From Lachnospiraceae bacterium (GTDB taxonomy: Bacteria; Bacillota_A; Clostridia; Lachnospirales; Lachnospiraceae), in assembly GCA_017620975.1 (NCBI GenBank), contig JAGAUD010000022.1, positions 9,202-73,201 of the forward strand: a DNA stretch of 64,000 nucleotides, given 5' to 3'. The notes below the pieces were generated by a model. The model searched no databases. It had not been told where the DNA came from and saw nothing but the letters and a program-made list of their open reading frames with translations. The position numbers and the translations under genes were made by a program. Shown one piece after another: positions 18,590 through 27,248 of the stretch (position 1 is the stretch's first letter; every line of letters begins with the position of its first letter).

Positions 18590-19183
18590 TTAGTCCTGTG
18601 CTGCATGAGATGCAATCACTTTATCGATCAACCCGTAAGCACAGGCTTCTTCAGCGCTCTTCCAGTTATCGCGCTCAGTATCGGCACAGATGGTCTCATA
18701 ATCTCTGCCGGTATTCTCAGCCAGGATACGGTTTAATTTCTCTTTGGTCTTTAAGATGTGCTTGGCTGCGATCTCAATCTCGGTAGCCTGACCCTGGGTT
18801 CCTCCCAGAGGCTGATGGATCATGATCTCTGCATTGGGCAGTGCATATCTCTTGCCCTTGGCACCGCCTGCAAGCAGGAAAGCACCCATGCTGGCTGCCA
18901 TACCGATACATACGGTAGACACATCACATTTAATATAGTTCATGGTATCATAAATCGCCATACCTGCAGTTACACTTCCGCCCGGGCTGTTGATATACAG
19001 ATGGATATCCTTCTCAGGATCCTCTGCCTCCAGGAACAGAAGCTGTGCTACAACCAGGCTGGCTGTCACTTCATTCACTTCTTCGCCCAAAAATATAATT
19101 CTGTCTTTTAAAAGTCTTGAATAAATATCGTAGGATCTTTCACCCTTGCTTGTTTGCTCAACGACGTAAGGTACTAAACTCAT
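18590..19183 (-). CDS. clpP: ATP-dependent Clp protease proteolytic subunit ClpP
   Basis: 197-residue serine protease that forms the tetradecameric chamber. Catalytic triad Ser98 (GMAASMGA), His123 (MIHQPLGG) and Asp172 (ERDNW) is intact. The frame is open upstream, but GGAGG lies eight bases before [10 protein letters not shown], the canonical ClpP N-terminus, so that start is used. Cotranscribed with clpX. Confidence 0.97.
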   Translation of the reverse strand: MSLVPYVVEQTSKGERSYDIYSRLLKDRIIFLGEEVNEVTASLVVAQLLFLEAEDPEKDIHLYINSPGGSVTAGMAIYDTMNYIKCDVSTVCIGMAASMGAFLLAGGAKGKRYALPNAEIMIHQPLGGTQGQATEIEIAAKHILKTKEKLNRILAENTGRDYETICADTERDNWKSAEEACAYGLIDKVIASHAAQD

Positions 19184-19287
19184 TTCTGATTCCTCCATCT
19201 TCTCTTTCCTTTGGCCCAGAGGCCCCGTCATCTCATGATCATGCATTCTTTATAAAGTATTCATGGAAAAATGACTTTCTATACGCT

Positions 19288-19316
19288 AGTGTATCCTACT
19301 GAATCACATTTTTCAA
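19288..19316 (-). promoter_or_regulatory. Promoter of clpP-clpX
   Basis: Minus strand TTGAAA, 17-bp spacer, TACACT, about 100 bases before the clpP start codon. Confidence 0.55.
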
Positions 19317-19320
19317 CCAT

Positions 19321-19356
19321 AAACAGAGGATTTAAGAAAAACTTAATCCTCTGTTT
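19321..19356 (-). terminator. Hairpin downstream of tig
   Basis: AAACAGAGGATTAAG pairs with CTTAAATCCTCTGTTT (one bulged base) around a short loop, read on the minus strand after the trigger factor gene and before the clpP promoter. Confidence 0.65.
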
Positions 19357-19391
19357 ATGATTCGGTATCTATCTCTTCGGAAACACAACGA

Positions 19392-20678
19392 TTATTCCTC
19401 TACTGCGCTGTCAACTACCAGCTCTACAGCCTTACCGATGCAGATATCTTCCATAACCTGCTTCTTGCCGTTCTCACCTAAGAGCTCTTTCACCTTGTCA
19501 GCTTCCATCTTGTAAGCTTCAGCCATCTTAGCTACTTCTGCTTCGAATTCTTCTTCCGTTGCTTCCATCTTCTCAGCAGCCACTACTGCTTCCAGAACAA
19601 GACGGGACTGGATTCTCTTCAGAGCCTGAGGCTTTACCTGATCCATCAGCTTAGCAGCGGTCACGCCGGTGAACTGCATGTACTGATCCATGGTAATACC
19701 CTGAGACTGGATTCTCTGAGCGAAGTCCTCAACCATCTGTCTCTGCTGGGTCTCAACCATTGCATCAGGAATCTCCATCTGTGCTTCAGCAATGATAGCG
19801 TCAACAACAGCGTCTTCCTTCATGTTCTTAGCTTCGGTCTCTTTCTTCTCAGCCAGTTTCTTCTTAACATCTTCCTTGTACTCAGCAAGAGTCTCGAACT
19901 CAGATACTTCGCCTGCGAACTCGTCGTTCAGCTCAGGAAGCTCTTTCTCCTTGATCTCTTTTACAGTACACTTAAATACTGCAGGCTTACCAGCCAGTTC
20001 TTCTGCCTGATACTCTTCAGGGAAGGTTACGTTAACATCGGCTTCAACACCGATTTCTGTGCCGATCAAAGCCTCTTCGAATCCGGGAATGAATGCGCCG
20101 GAACCGATGGTCAGAGGATAGTTCTCACCCTTACCGCCTTCAAAAGCAACGCCATCAACGAAGCCTTCGAAATCGATAACAGTCATATCGCCGTCTTTTA
20201 CAGCTCTGTCTGTTACGCTGACGGTTCTGGAGTTCTTCTCTCTCTCTTTTTCAATTTCTGCATCTACTTCTGCATCAGTTACTTCTACTTCAGCCTTAGC
20301 TACCTTAACACCCTTGTAGGTACCCAGGGTTACTTCCGGCTTCAATGCTACTTCTGCAGTGAAGATGAAAGGCTTACCTGCCTCTAACTGGGTTACATCA
20401 ACCTTGGGAGAAGATACGATCTCCTCAGTGCACTCTTCCAGAGCCTTCTCATATGCTTCAGGAATCAGGGCGTTGGCAGCATCCTCATAGAATACTTCCT
20501 TACCATACATCTGCTCGATCATCTTGCGGGGAGCTTTGCCCTTACGGAAGCCGGGGATGCTGATCTTATTCTTGTTCTTCAGATAAGCGTCCTGGATAGC
20601 TTTCTCCAGCTCTTCAGCAGACACTTCGATGGTCAGCTTGGCCATGTTCTTTTCTAATTTTTCTACCTGTAAACTCAT
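19392..20678 (-). CDS. tig: Trigger factor
   Basis: 428-residue ribosome-associated chaperone and peptidyl-prolyl isomerase. N-terminal ribosome-binding domain with the signature GFRKGKAPRKMIEQMYG (about 43-59), FKBP-like domain around DGDMTVIDFEGFVDG, and a long helical C-terminal arm rich in E/K/A. Typical length. GGAGGAAACG precedes the ATG. First of the tig-clpP-clpX-lon protein-quality block. Confidence 0.96.
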   Translation of the reverse strand: MSLQVEKLEKNMAKLTIEVSAEELEKAIQDAYLKNKNKISIPGFRKGKAPRKMIEQMYGKEVFYEDAANALIPEAYEKALEECTEEIVSSPKVDVTQLEAGKPFIFTAEVALKPEVTLGTYKGVKVAKAEVEVTDAEVDAEIEKEREKNSRTVSVTDRAVKDGDMTVIDFEGFVDGVAFEGGKGENYPLTIGSGAFIPGFEEALIGTEIGVEADVNVTFPEEYQAEELAGKPAVFKCTVKEIKEKELPELNDEFAGEVSEFETLAEYKEDVKKKLAEKKETEAKNMKEDAVVDAIIAEAQMEIPDAMVETQQRQMVEDFAQRIQSQGITMDQYMQFTGVTAAKLMDQVKPQALKRIQSRLVLEAVVAAEKMEATEEEFEAEVAKMAEAYKMEADKVKELLGENGKKQVMEDICIGKAVELVVDSAVEE

Positions 20679-20741
20679 TGTTCGTTTCCTCCTTCATCGC
20701 GACTGCGCCGCACAAATGGACATAGTCACAGTCATTGTACG

Positions 20742-20770
20742 ATTATACCATAAAAGGTTGGAAATTACAA
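20742..20770 (-). promoter_or_regulatory. Promoter of tig
   Basis: Minus strand TTGTAA, 17-bp spacer, TATAAT with an extended TGG before the -10. Confidence 0.65.
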
Positions 20771-20838
20771 ATGTTTTTTATTTCAGCGAATAGCGCGTCA
20801 GAACTGTTACATTTACTTCCCCTTAAATTGTATTGGTT

Positions 20839-22188
20839 TCACATAACATTCTCATGAGTCGCAATGAGTACCGCTCTTCCCTTTCCTTTCTCTGCGATAT
20901 AGGCTGCTGCTTTCTGCCGATTCTCCTCATCAAGTCCGGTAAAAGGTTCATCCAGAAGACACACTTTGCCTTCCGCTTCCATGGCACGTACCAGCGCCAC
21001 TCTTCTGCGCATGCCGCCGCTCAGCTGACGCACCGGCTTATTCAGCGCATCCCCAGGCAGGAGTCTGCCCAGCGCCTGCCCGGCGCTTTCCTTATCTCCT
21101 GTGACCAGTTCCACATTTTTCACCGCACTATAGTCTTCACACAAGCGGTCTTCCTGAAACATCATGGCAACCCGGTATTCACCAATCACACTGCCGTTGT
21201 CAGGCTGCTCCAGACCTGCCAGTATACGGAAAAGGGTGGTTTTACCGCTGCCGGATGGCGTTTGGAAATAATACATCTTGTTCATTTCAAAAACTTCGGA
21301 ATAATCATTGAGGACCGTTAATTCCTGATAGCTTTTATAAATACGGTCAGCCTTCAGGCTGACGCTCTGTTTCCCGCCCTCCTTTTTCCCCAAGGCAGGC
21401 TTTCTGCAGCCCGGTTCCCATTCCCAGACTTTCCCCATCGTCCACAAAATCAACTTCTCCGTAACCACACTGAGCATAATTGCTGTCGCTGTCCAGGCCA
21501 GCACATCTGCCGTATCCAGGTATATCTTGGAAAGATACAGCCGTTCCCCGATAGAATGATCCGGCGTACCGATCACTTCTGCAGCTACCCCCGATTTCCA
21601 GGCCATTCCAATCGCTATCTTCAGCCCACTTTCCAGAAAAGGCCTAAGTGCCGGTCTGTAGATGTAAAACAGGCGATTCCGCCAAGGCATCCGAAATACT
21701 TCCGCCATTTCCAGCAGCTTTCTATCGGTACTTTTTAAGCCTTCCAGTGTATTCACATAGATATGGGGTAATACGACCAGGAAGCAAATGCTGACGGACA
21801 AGTACGGCGCTCCCCACCAAATCAGCAAAAGCACGGTAAAGGAAGCTACCGGAATAGCCTTTATCAATGTCATAAATGGCTGCCATATTTCTTCCAGAAG
21901 CTTATACCTGTAACCGATGGCAGCCAGTCCCATGCCGCAAATAATACCAACCAGAAGCCCTGCCAAAATTCGAACGTAAGAAGTCCCCAGTGTCCGCCAA
22001 AAGCTTTCTTCCAACATATTTTGTAAGAAAGCCATTCCCGTCTCCACCGGCCCTACCATCAATATGGAATTGTGACACAGCCGGCTCACTATCTGCCAGA
22101 TCATCACCCAGCCTGCCAGAATCAGAAGCCTGCGTCCCATGTTCTGCCTTTTTTTACCCATACCATAACTACCTTTGCCATTATTCAT
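20839..22188 (-). CDS. Fused ABC transporter permease / ATP-binding protein (SsuC-SsuB type)
   Basis: 449 residues. The N-terminal half (about 1-255) is a SsuC/TauC-like permease with six hydrophobic segments and an EAA-type loop near EVFRMPWRNRLFYIYRP. The C-terminal half (about 275-449) is a short ATPase with Walker A TPSGSGKTT, Q-loop MMFQEDRL, signature LSGGMRRRV, Walker B CLLDEPFTGLD and H-loop ATHE. These are normally two genes. The ATG overlaps the stop of the binding-protein gene (TAATG); an alternative start with AAAGG lies nine codons in. Likely imports a small molecule of the nitrate/sulfonate/taurine/pyrimidine-precursor class. Confidence 0.9.
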   Translation of the reverse strand: MNNGKGSYGMGKKRQNMGRRLLILAGWVMIWQIVSRLCHNSILMVGPVETGMAFLQNMLEESFWRTLGTSYVRILAGLLVGIICGMGLAAIGYRYKLLEEIWQPFMTLIKAIPVASFTVLLLIWWGAPYLSVSICFLVVLPHIYVNTLEGLKSTDRKLLEMAEVFRMPWRNRLFYIYRPALRPFLESGLKIAIGMAWKSGVAAEVIGTPDHSIGERLYLSKIYLDTADVLAWTATAIMLSVVTEKLILWTMGKVWEWEPGCRKPALGKKEGGKQSVSLKADRIYKSYQELTVLNDYSEVFEMNKMYYFQTPSGSGKTTLFRILAGLEQPDNGSVIGEYRVAMMFQEDRLCEDYSAVKNVELVTGDKESAGQALGRLLPGDALNKPVRQLSGGMRRRVALVRAMEAEGKVCLLDEPFTGLDEENRQKAAAYIAEKGKGRAVLIATHENVM

Positions 22189-23171
22189 TACGGAATGTAA
22201 TAGAAATCCTCGCCGGGGAGTGCACCGCCTACAGACTCCGGATTCTGCTCAAACAGTACCTCCAGATAACCGCTTAGCGCCTGCTGCATTTCTGCACCCT
22301 GCATACAGGTAATATTGCATGCGGGAATTGCCTTCTGAGCGATAGCCTCCTTGGCTACAATTCCTGCTGCTACTGCAAGAGAAGCGCCCGTCTGCACATC
22401 TTCGTTGATAGCTCCCGTGCTCTCTTCATGCTCCTTCAAGAACACTTTCACTGCGGCTTCATGCTCTTTCAAAAATTCTTTGCGCACTACGGTAACACCT
22501 GTCACTACCCGGCTGCCGTCTTCTCCCAGCAGCTTTGTCCATTCCTCATTCATATCAAGTACTACTTTAAGTGCTTCATTCTGTATGCAGGCTGCCGTTA
22601 CAAAAGGCTGTGGCAACAGTCCTACGGCCTGAGGTTTCTCAGCCAATAGCGCAGCCACCTCAGATGCCTCGGATTTATATTCCAACGTATAATCTGCTTC
22701 TGTCATGCCATTTTCGGATAAAATATAATGAAGCACATAATCCGGTGTAGTACCCTTTCCGGTCAGGTAAATAGTACGGCCTTTCAAGTCCTCCACACTT
22801 TCGATAGTACCGTCACCGGTTACCATATATAAAACACCAAGCGTATTGATGTCGATGACTGCCAGCTGCCCTTGCATCTTATTATAAAGCACAGATGCCA
22901 CATTTGCCGGTACCAGTGCAATATCCATCTCTCCTTTTACCATCAGCGGCAGCAGTTCGTCTGCCTGGGCAGCCATGGTAAAGGCATAATTGCCTTCTGC
23001 TCCTCCCTCCTCAGCTTCCTGCATTAAGAACAAAAGTCCCATGGATGTAGGTCCTTTTAAAGAACCGACACGAATCTGTGTGACATCTGAAGTCTTACCG
23101 CAGCCCGTAAATATAGACATCATAACCGCCAAAATAACATACACTGCAACAATTTTCTTTATTTTTTTCAT
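22188..23171 (-). CDS. ABC transporter substrate-binding lipoprotein (NMT1/SsuA-like)
   Basis: 327 residues. Signal peptide ending in the lipobox IFTGC (Cys about 24), then a two-lobed periplasmic-binding-type fold: IRVGSLKGPTSMGL, GEMDIALVPANVASVLYNK and DLKGRTIYLTGKGTTPDYVLHYIL are the usual blocks of the NMT1/SsuA family. It captures the solute for the fused permease-ATPase encoded next. GGAGAG precedes the ATG. Confidence 0.9.
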   Translation of the reverse strand: MKKIKKIVAVYVILAVMMSIFTGCGKTSDVTQIRVGSLKGPTSMGLLFLMQEAEEGGAEGNYAFTMAAQADELLPLMVKGEMDIALVPANVASVLYNKMQGQLAVIDINTLGVLYMVTGDGTIESVEDLKGRTIYLTGKGTTPDYVLHYILSENGMTEADYTLEYKSEASEVAALLAEKPQAVGLLPQPFVTAACIQNEALKVVLDMNEEWTKLLGEDGSRVVTGVTVVRKEFLKEHEAAVKVFLKEHEESTGAINEDVQTGASLAVAAGIVAKEAIAQKAIPACNITCMQGAEMQQALSGYLEVLFEQNPESVGGALPGEDFYYIP

Positions 23172-23456
23172 AATGTAATCTCTCCTCTTCTCCGTCCTTC
23201 TATTTGGACAGACATTACTCGCTATCCATTATACGCAGACTCCTCCTTGTATGTCAATGGAACACGCCATATGCTAAATGAAAAAAATACCATAATAATT
23301 TTTAAATCACTGCCCATACTATTACCAAGATAAGTGATGACAAACACTTAAATCAGCCCAAGGGTCAAGCGACTGGCGGTTCGAGATAAGTGAATGCCAG
23401 CCGCTTATCTTGAAGATAGAGAAAACCACAAAACACAAATTATGGAGGTGACTGAA
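23172..23456 (+). other. 285-bp divergent intergenic region with a structured SASP leader
   Basis: No gene seen. AAGCGACTGGC (23367-23377) can pair with GCCAGCCGCTT (23396-23406), 10 of 11. Alternatively AGATAAG (23384-23390) can pair with CTTATCT (23404-23410). The two stems are mutually exclusive. AGATAAGTGA also occurs as a direct repeat at about 23329 and 23384. A CATACTA at about 23315 resembles a sigma-G -10 but has no clear -35. Confidence 0.4.
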
Positions 23457-23657
23457 ATGTCCGGAAACAGAAGTAATAGAGTAGAAGTACCTGAAGCAAA
23501 AGCAGCAATGGATCGTTTCAAAACTGAGATTGCATCTGAACTTGGTGTAAACCTGAAGGAAGGCTATAATGGCGATCTGACTTCCCGTGAAGCAGGTTCC
23601 ATCGGTGGCGAGATGGTTCGTAGAATGATCAGAAAACAGGAAGAACAGATGAAATAA
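23457..23657 (+). CDS. Alpha/beta-type small acid-soluble spore protein
   Basis: 66 residues. Conserved SASP sequence: EIASELGV (GPR protease cleavage region, about 22-29), NLKEGYNGDLTSREAG and GSIGGEMVRRMI. Coats spore DNA in the forespore and is degraded at germination. Start at the ATG five bases after GGAGGTGA; an earlier in-frame ATG overlaps this site. Own terminator at 23698. Direct evidence that the organism forms spores. Confidence 0.95.
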   Translation: MSGNRSNRVEVPEAKAAMDRFKTEIASELGVNLKEGYNGDLTSREAGSIGGEMVRRMIRKQEEQMK

Positions 23658-23697
23658 AGCTGCTGAAGCGTAATTTACTCAGCAAACCGCATAACGG

Positions 23698-23733
23698 AAG
23701 AAGGCCGGAGCTTAGCGCCCGGTCTTCTTTTAC
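23698..23733 (+). terminator. Terminator of the SASP gene
   Basis: 11-bp stem AAGAAGGCCGG / CCGGTCTTCTT (one G-T pair), followed by TTACTTTTTG. Lies between convergent genes and may serve both. Confidence 0.8.
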
Positions 23734-23750
23734 TTTTTGCCTTTACAAGC

Positions 23751-24404
23751 TTATTCTCCAAATACTGCCTTATAGTCAGCCCGGAACTTCTCAATACCTG
23801 CTGTTGTCAGAGGATGTTTTACCATCTGCTCGATTACGGAATAAGGAACGGTAGCGATATCAGCACCTGCCAGTGCACAGTCGGTAACATGGATTGGATT
23901 ACGTACACTTGCTGCAATGATCCGGGTCTCCAGATCGGTTACTGCAAAGATGTCAGCAATCTCTCTGATCAGGTCCACACCTCTCTGGCTGATGTCATCC
24001 AGACGTCCCAGGAAAGGAGATACATAAGTTGCACCAGCTCTTGCTGCCAGAAGTGCCTGGTTTGCAGAAAAGATCAAAGTGACGTTGGTCTTAATGCCTT
24101 CTGCGGAAAGCACCTTACAAGCTTTCAGTCCTTCCACAGTCATAGGAATCTTAACTACCATATTGGGATGAATGGCAGCAATGGCTCTTCCTTCTGCAAT
24201 CATTCCTTCTGCATCTACGGTAGTAGCCTTTACTTCGCCGCTGATAGGGCCATCAACGATAGATGCGATTTCAGCGATAACTTCTTCAAACACTCTGCCT
24301 TCCTTCGCAATCAGGGACGGATTGGTGGTAACACCACAGATTACACCCATGTCATTAGCTTTCTTGATATCTTCCACTTTTGCTGTGTCAATAAAAAAAC
24401 GCAT
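23751..24404 (-). CDS. Fructose-6-phosphate aldolase / transaldolase-like protein
   Basis: 217 residues, the short TalC/Fsa class. Schiff-base Lys85 in MVVKIPMT, plus FIDTA at the start, GVTTNPSL (about 24-31), [12 protein letters not shown] and SPFLGRLDD. Acts on fructose 6-phosphate or on sedoheptulose 7-phosphate in the non-oxidative pentose phosphate pathway; sequence alone does not separate the two. GAGGAGAAG precedes the ATG. Confidence 0.9.
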   Translation of the reverse strand: MRFFIDTAKVEDIKKANDMGVICGVTTNPSLIAKEGRVFEEVIAEIASIVDGPISGEVKATTVDAEGMIAEGRAIAAIHPNMVVKIPMTVEGLKACKVLSAEGIKTNVTLIFSANQALLAARAGATYVSPFLGRLDDISQRGVDLIREIADIFAVTDLETRIIAASVRNPIHVTDCALAGADIATVPYSVIEQMVKHPLTTAGIEKFRADYKAVFGE

Positions 24405-24441
24405 TTTTCTTCTCCTCTTTTATTATGTAATATTTGAAAAA

Positions 24442-24461
24442 AGCGGGTCCGAAGGCCCACT
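24442..24461 (-). terminator. Terminator of the SEC-C protein gene
   Basis: Hairpin AGTGGGCC-TTCG-GACCCGCT with a UUCG tetraloop and one mismatch, followed on the minus strand by TTTTTT. Confidence 0.7.
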
Positions 24462-24469
24462 AATGTCAC

Positions 24470-24976
24470 TTACTTATTACGTCCGCAGCACTTTTTATAC
24501 TTCTTGCCGCTTCCACAAGGACAGGGATCGTTCGGATAAATCTTCGCTTCCTTAACGATCGTAGTAGAAGACTTCTGCTCCTTGTACAGAGCCTTTCTTG
24601 TCTCCTCATCAAAAATATCGTTCCACTGCTCCAGATTGTACAGCCAGTCAGCTTCAGCAGCTACCATATTTTTGTACAGAAGAGCCTTATCAAATCCAAG
24701 GTTAACCTCAGTATCCTCTTCCATCTCTTCTATAGGGTTGGCTTCCTTCAGACTGTCGTTGATACCATCCAAAAATCCGGTCATGGTCATAATAGATACA
24801 CCATACTTCTCAGCCAGTTCCTTTACCGTTCCCTTAACTACGTCATCGGGATTGGAAAGCAACTGTGCATAGATATTCTTCTCTTCCTCAAAATATGCAG
24901 CCCAGAGCCTCTGAAGATTGTCTCTTCCGGTCTCCTCATTATAAGCTGATGCTCTCCACTGTTCTAATAATGCCAT
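24470..24976 (-). CDS. SEC-C metal-binding domain protein
   Basis: 168 residues. The C-terminus is a SEC-C zinc motif ([16 protein letters not shown], last 20 residues) like that at the end of SecA. The N-terminal 140 residues are acidic and helical and match no family I can name. The frame is open 46 codons upstream, but AAGGATGG precedes MALLEQWR. A role near secretion or translation is only inferred. Confidence 0.85.
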   Translation of the reverse strand: MALLEQWRASAYNEETGRDNLQRLWAAYFEEEKNIYAQLLSNPDDVVKGTVKELAEKYGVSIMTMTGFLDGINDSLKEANPIEEMEEDTEVNLGFDKALLYKNMVAAEADWLYNLEQWNDIFDEETRKALYKEQKSSTTIVKEAKIYPNDPCPCGSGKKYKKCCGRNK

Positions 24977-25069
24977 AATAATACCATCCTTCTCTTTCTC
25001 AAATAAACTTTTTCTGCTTGTCCATAAAACAAACCGTCGGGCGGACAAGCCGTCAGCCCTTACTATGAT

Positions 25070-25098
25070 AGTATATAACAGAATGCGCCGGAACACAA
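25070..25098 (-). promoter_or_regulatory. Promoter of the SEC-C protein gene
   Basis: Minus strand TTGTGT, 17-bp spacer, TATACT, about 90 bases before the start codon. Confidence 0.55.
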
Positions 25099-25220
25099 TA
25101 TAAAAAAGTTTCAAATTTTATGTATAGACTTTTGAATCCGTGACATACTATTACTGTCATCGGAACCCCCTCCTTTGATCTTACGGAAGATGAAATAATT
25201 ACTTAATCCTCCCCTTTTTA

Positions 25221-25262
25221 AAGCTCCGGGACGCGGTTTGGGCGCGGTCCGGGGCTTTTTTT
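25221..25262. terminator. Strong G+C-rich terminator at the edge of the accessory region
   Basis: AAAGCTCCGGGACGCGG pairs imperfectly with GCGCGGTCCGGGGCTTT, followed on the plus strand by seven T. On the minus strand it lies just after the last gene of the DUF262 operon. On the plus strand no gene precedes it. A small dyad TGACA-N9-TGTCA lies at about 25140-25158. Confidence 0.7.
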
Positions 25263-25271
25263 GTACATTCT

Positions 25272-26192
25272 TTATACCGACTTAAAGCCTGCCTCTTTCT
25301 TATATTGTTTTATTAATGTGTATGTTCGTTCTTTTACGTGGTCAGGTGTTGCCTGTGTCGTTTTGATTAAAGAATCAAGGAACACCGTCTTATTCCCATC
25401 GACGAAATAAAATAATCTAAATTCACGACTATTAGTAATGGTTGTTCTAAACTCACAATAAGTGATATTTTTGTATGTAATAGCGTCTGTGAACCTTCCT
25501 AATACATTGCCGTTTTCTCTGCCTTCTGCGAACACTTGAAAATCCTTCTGTATAGCAAGCGCATCGTTTTTACTTAACTTTCCGTTATCATAGTATTCAT
25601 CAGCATAATATTTCGAATGATTCGCGTAAAACAATATGCTCTGATCTCTTATTCCGCTGAGCAGCAATTCTGAGAATCCGATGAGATCTTTCAAAAATAA
25701 AATTCTTCCGGCACTCACTTTATTGTAAAGATTGAAAATCTTCTGACTGTTTCTGTTCTTTTTTATGTAAACTTCATCTACCATAAAATCCTTATGTTCA
25801 AAAGACACAGTCACGCCATCTCGTTCCAAGGCCTCAGAAAAACAATTTGGCTGTTCTCCATTAAACTCACCAATGTAATCACAGCTATAGAAAGAATCTC
25901 TATCCGTTTTAGAATCACTTTCCCAAAAAGGTTCGTCCACGAGTTCTCCCAATAAACGCCTGAGCTTCTGTGCTTCCGGAAACCCGTAAAATTTTTGCGA
26001 GCAAAGAAAGTTATAAATTGTTTCTCGTTCTGTTATATATTTTGAGTATGTTTCCTGAGATTTCCATAAGATAGTACTTTTATTTCTTAAACAATCCAAA
26101 ACAGGAAACGTATTTTCGACTAAGGAATCCACAAAATCCTCGATATTTCGAAACTGACCTGCAATTGCATAATCATTTAGTACAACTTCCAT
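25272..26192 (-). CDS. Uncharacterised protein, third gene of the DUF262/ATPase operon
   Basis: 306 residues, no signal peptide or membrane segment. I do not recognise the N-terminal 200 residues, which are rich in aromatic and charged residues. The C-terminal about 75 residues (GRFTDAITYKN ... FRLFYFVDGNKTVFLDSLIKTTQATPDHV) have the beta-strand and helix order of RelE/HigB-type toxins, including a basic helix before and after. The similarity is by eye only. Starts nine bases after the ATPase stop with a GAGGAA site, so it is cotranscribed. Probably an effector or sensor of a defence system; this is inference from context. Confidence 0.6.
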   Translation of the reverse strand: MEVVLNDYAIAGQFRNIEDFVDSLVENTFPVLDCLRNKSTILWKSQETYSKYITERETIYNFLCSQKFYGFPEAQKLRRLLGELVDEPFWESDSKTDRDSFYSCDYIGEFNGEQPNCFSEALERDGVTVSFEHKDFMVDEVYIKKNRNSQKIFNLYNKVSAGRILFLKDLIGFSELLLSGIRDQSILFYANHSKYYADEYYDNGKLSKNDALAIQKDFQVFAEGRENGNVLGRFTDAITYKNITYCEFRTTITNSREFRLFYFVDGNKTVFLDSLIKTTQATPDHVKERTYTLIKQYKKEAGFKSV

Positions 26193-26201
26193 AATAATTC
26201 C

Positions 26202-27248
26202 TCAAATATCAAGCATACGATTTAAATCGATATCAAACTGATCAAATAAGCCTTCCACATACGTTAAAATACGTCCACGCTTTCCAAACTCTATCACCGT
26301 ATTTTGGGTGCATTTTGTGGTGCTATCAATCGAAAAGAAATTCACGGCAATTTTTTCTGCCTGCATTTTCTGCGTTGCAATACCGGCTCTCACACCGTTA
26401 AAAATATGATCACTGTGCGTTTCTACAAACAATTGCCTTCCCGATTTTGCAATAAAATATAAGAATTCACACACCTTGGACTGTGCTTTCGGATGAAGAT
26501 GAATTTCAGGATTTTCTATCACAATAATATCATTTTTATCACTAAGCAGGCACAACACCAAAACACTGATCAAATAACTCAATCCTGCACCAGTATTTTT
26601 GGGGCGTATCTGTTTGCCTTCCGGTGTCGTATAAAAGCACTTCACAAAATCAGTTCCCACGACATCTTCTGTGGTAATAGAGGTCTCCAAAATATAGTTC
26701 AGCCAATAATTTACTTGTGAAAACAGCGTATATGATTTCGGCTCACGTACGATCTCATCAGCAACATTTTCGCTTTTATATTTATCCAGACAATAAATTG
26801 CATATTCGCCGTTAATACCCACATTCTTATCATCCGAAAACTTTTTCCTGTAAATATCTTCGGCACCGATTCTATTGCAGGAGAGATATCTGATTACAGG
26901 TAATTTTGGGGAAGCAATTCCGAATGATGTTAAATCAAATAAATCATTCCGAGAAATTCCATCCTCATCGAATTCCAGATTTACCATATCTCCGGAAGAT
27001 ATGTCAAAAGCAATGCTGATCTTCCGCTCTGAGATATTAAAATTTTTAGCATCTTTAAATTCACCTAGTGTAATGTAATTGCCATTAAAGCCTACATTAC
27101 CATATCCATTTTGTGCAGCTAATAAAATTGCCTGTAAAACCGTAGACTTACCGGATGAATTTGCGCCGGCTATAATATTTAAGTTTTTGCAATTCAAACT
27201 GAGCTTTGAAATACTTTTCAGTCCTGCAATATTGACAGTTTTTATCAC
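26202..27248 (-). CDS. AAA-family ATPase (OLD/DUF3696-like) of a putative defence operon
   Basis: 348 residues. ABC/SMC-type ATPase without a long coiled coil: Walker A GANSSGKST (about 32-40), signature-like NTGAGLSYLI, Walker B IIVIENPEIHLHP, and a THSDH H-loop. The ENPEIHLHPKAQ block is typical of the AAA_15/AAA_21 and DUF3696 families found in anti-phage systems. No TOPRIM domain is present, so it is not a full OLD nuclease. It begins with GTG overlapping the DUF262 stop (GTGA), which implies translational coupling. Base composition is A+T-richer than the surrounding core genes. Confidence 0.85.
   Translation of the reverse strand: MIKTVNIAGLKSISKLSLNCKNLNIIAGANSSGKSTVLQAILLAAQNGYGNVGFNGNYITLGEFKDAKNFNISERKISIAFDISSGDMVNLEFDEDGISRNDLFDLTSFGIASPKLPVIRYLSCNRIGAEDIYRKKFSDDKNVGINGEYAIYCLDKYKSENVADEIVREPKSYTLFSQVNYWLNYILETSITTEDVVGTDFVKCFYTTPEGKQIRPKNTGAGLSYLISVLVLCLLSDKNDIIVIENPEIHLHPKAQSKVCEFLYFIAKSGRQLFVETHSDHIFNGVRAGIATQKMQAEKIAVNFFSIDSTTKCTQNTVIEFGKRGRILTYVEGLFDQFDIDLNRMLDI

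Noticed and set aside
23300..23330. Sigma-G promoter for the SASP gene
   Set aside because: CATACTA resembles a -10, but no -35 match lies at the right spacing; mentioned only as a weak possibility.
23377..23400. T-arm-like GGTTCGAG, suggesting a tRNA
   Set aside because: No acceptor stem, anticodon arm or CCA context around it.
26202..27248. Full OLD-family nuclease or Gabija GajA
   Set aside because: No TOPRIM domain follows the ATPase; the protein ends shortly after the H-loop region.
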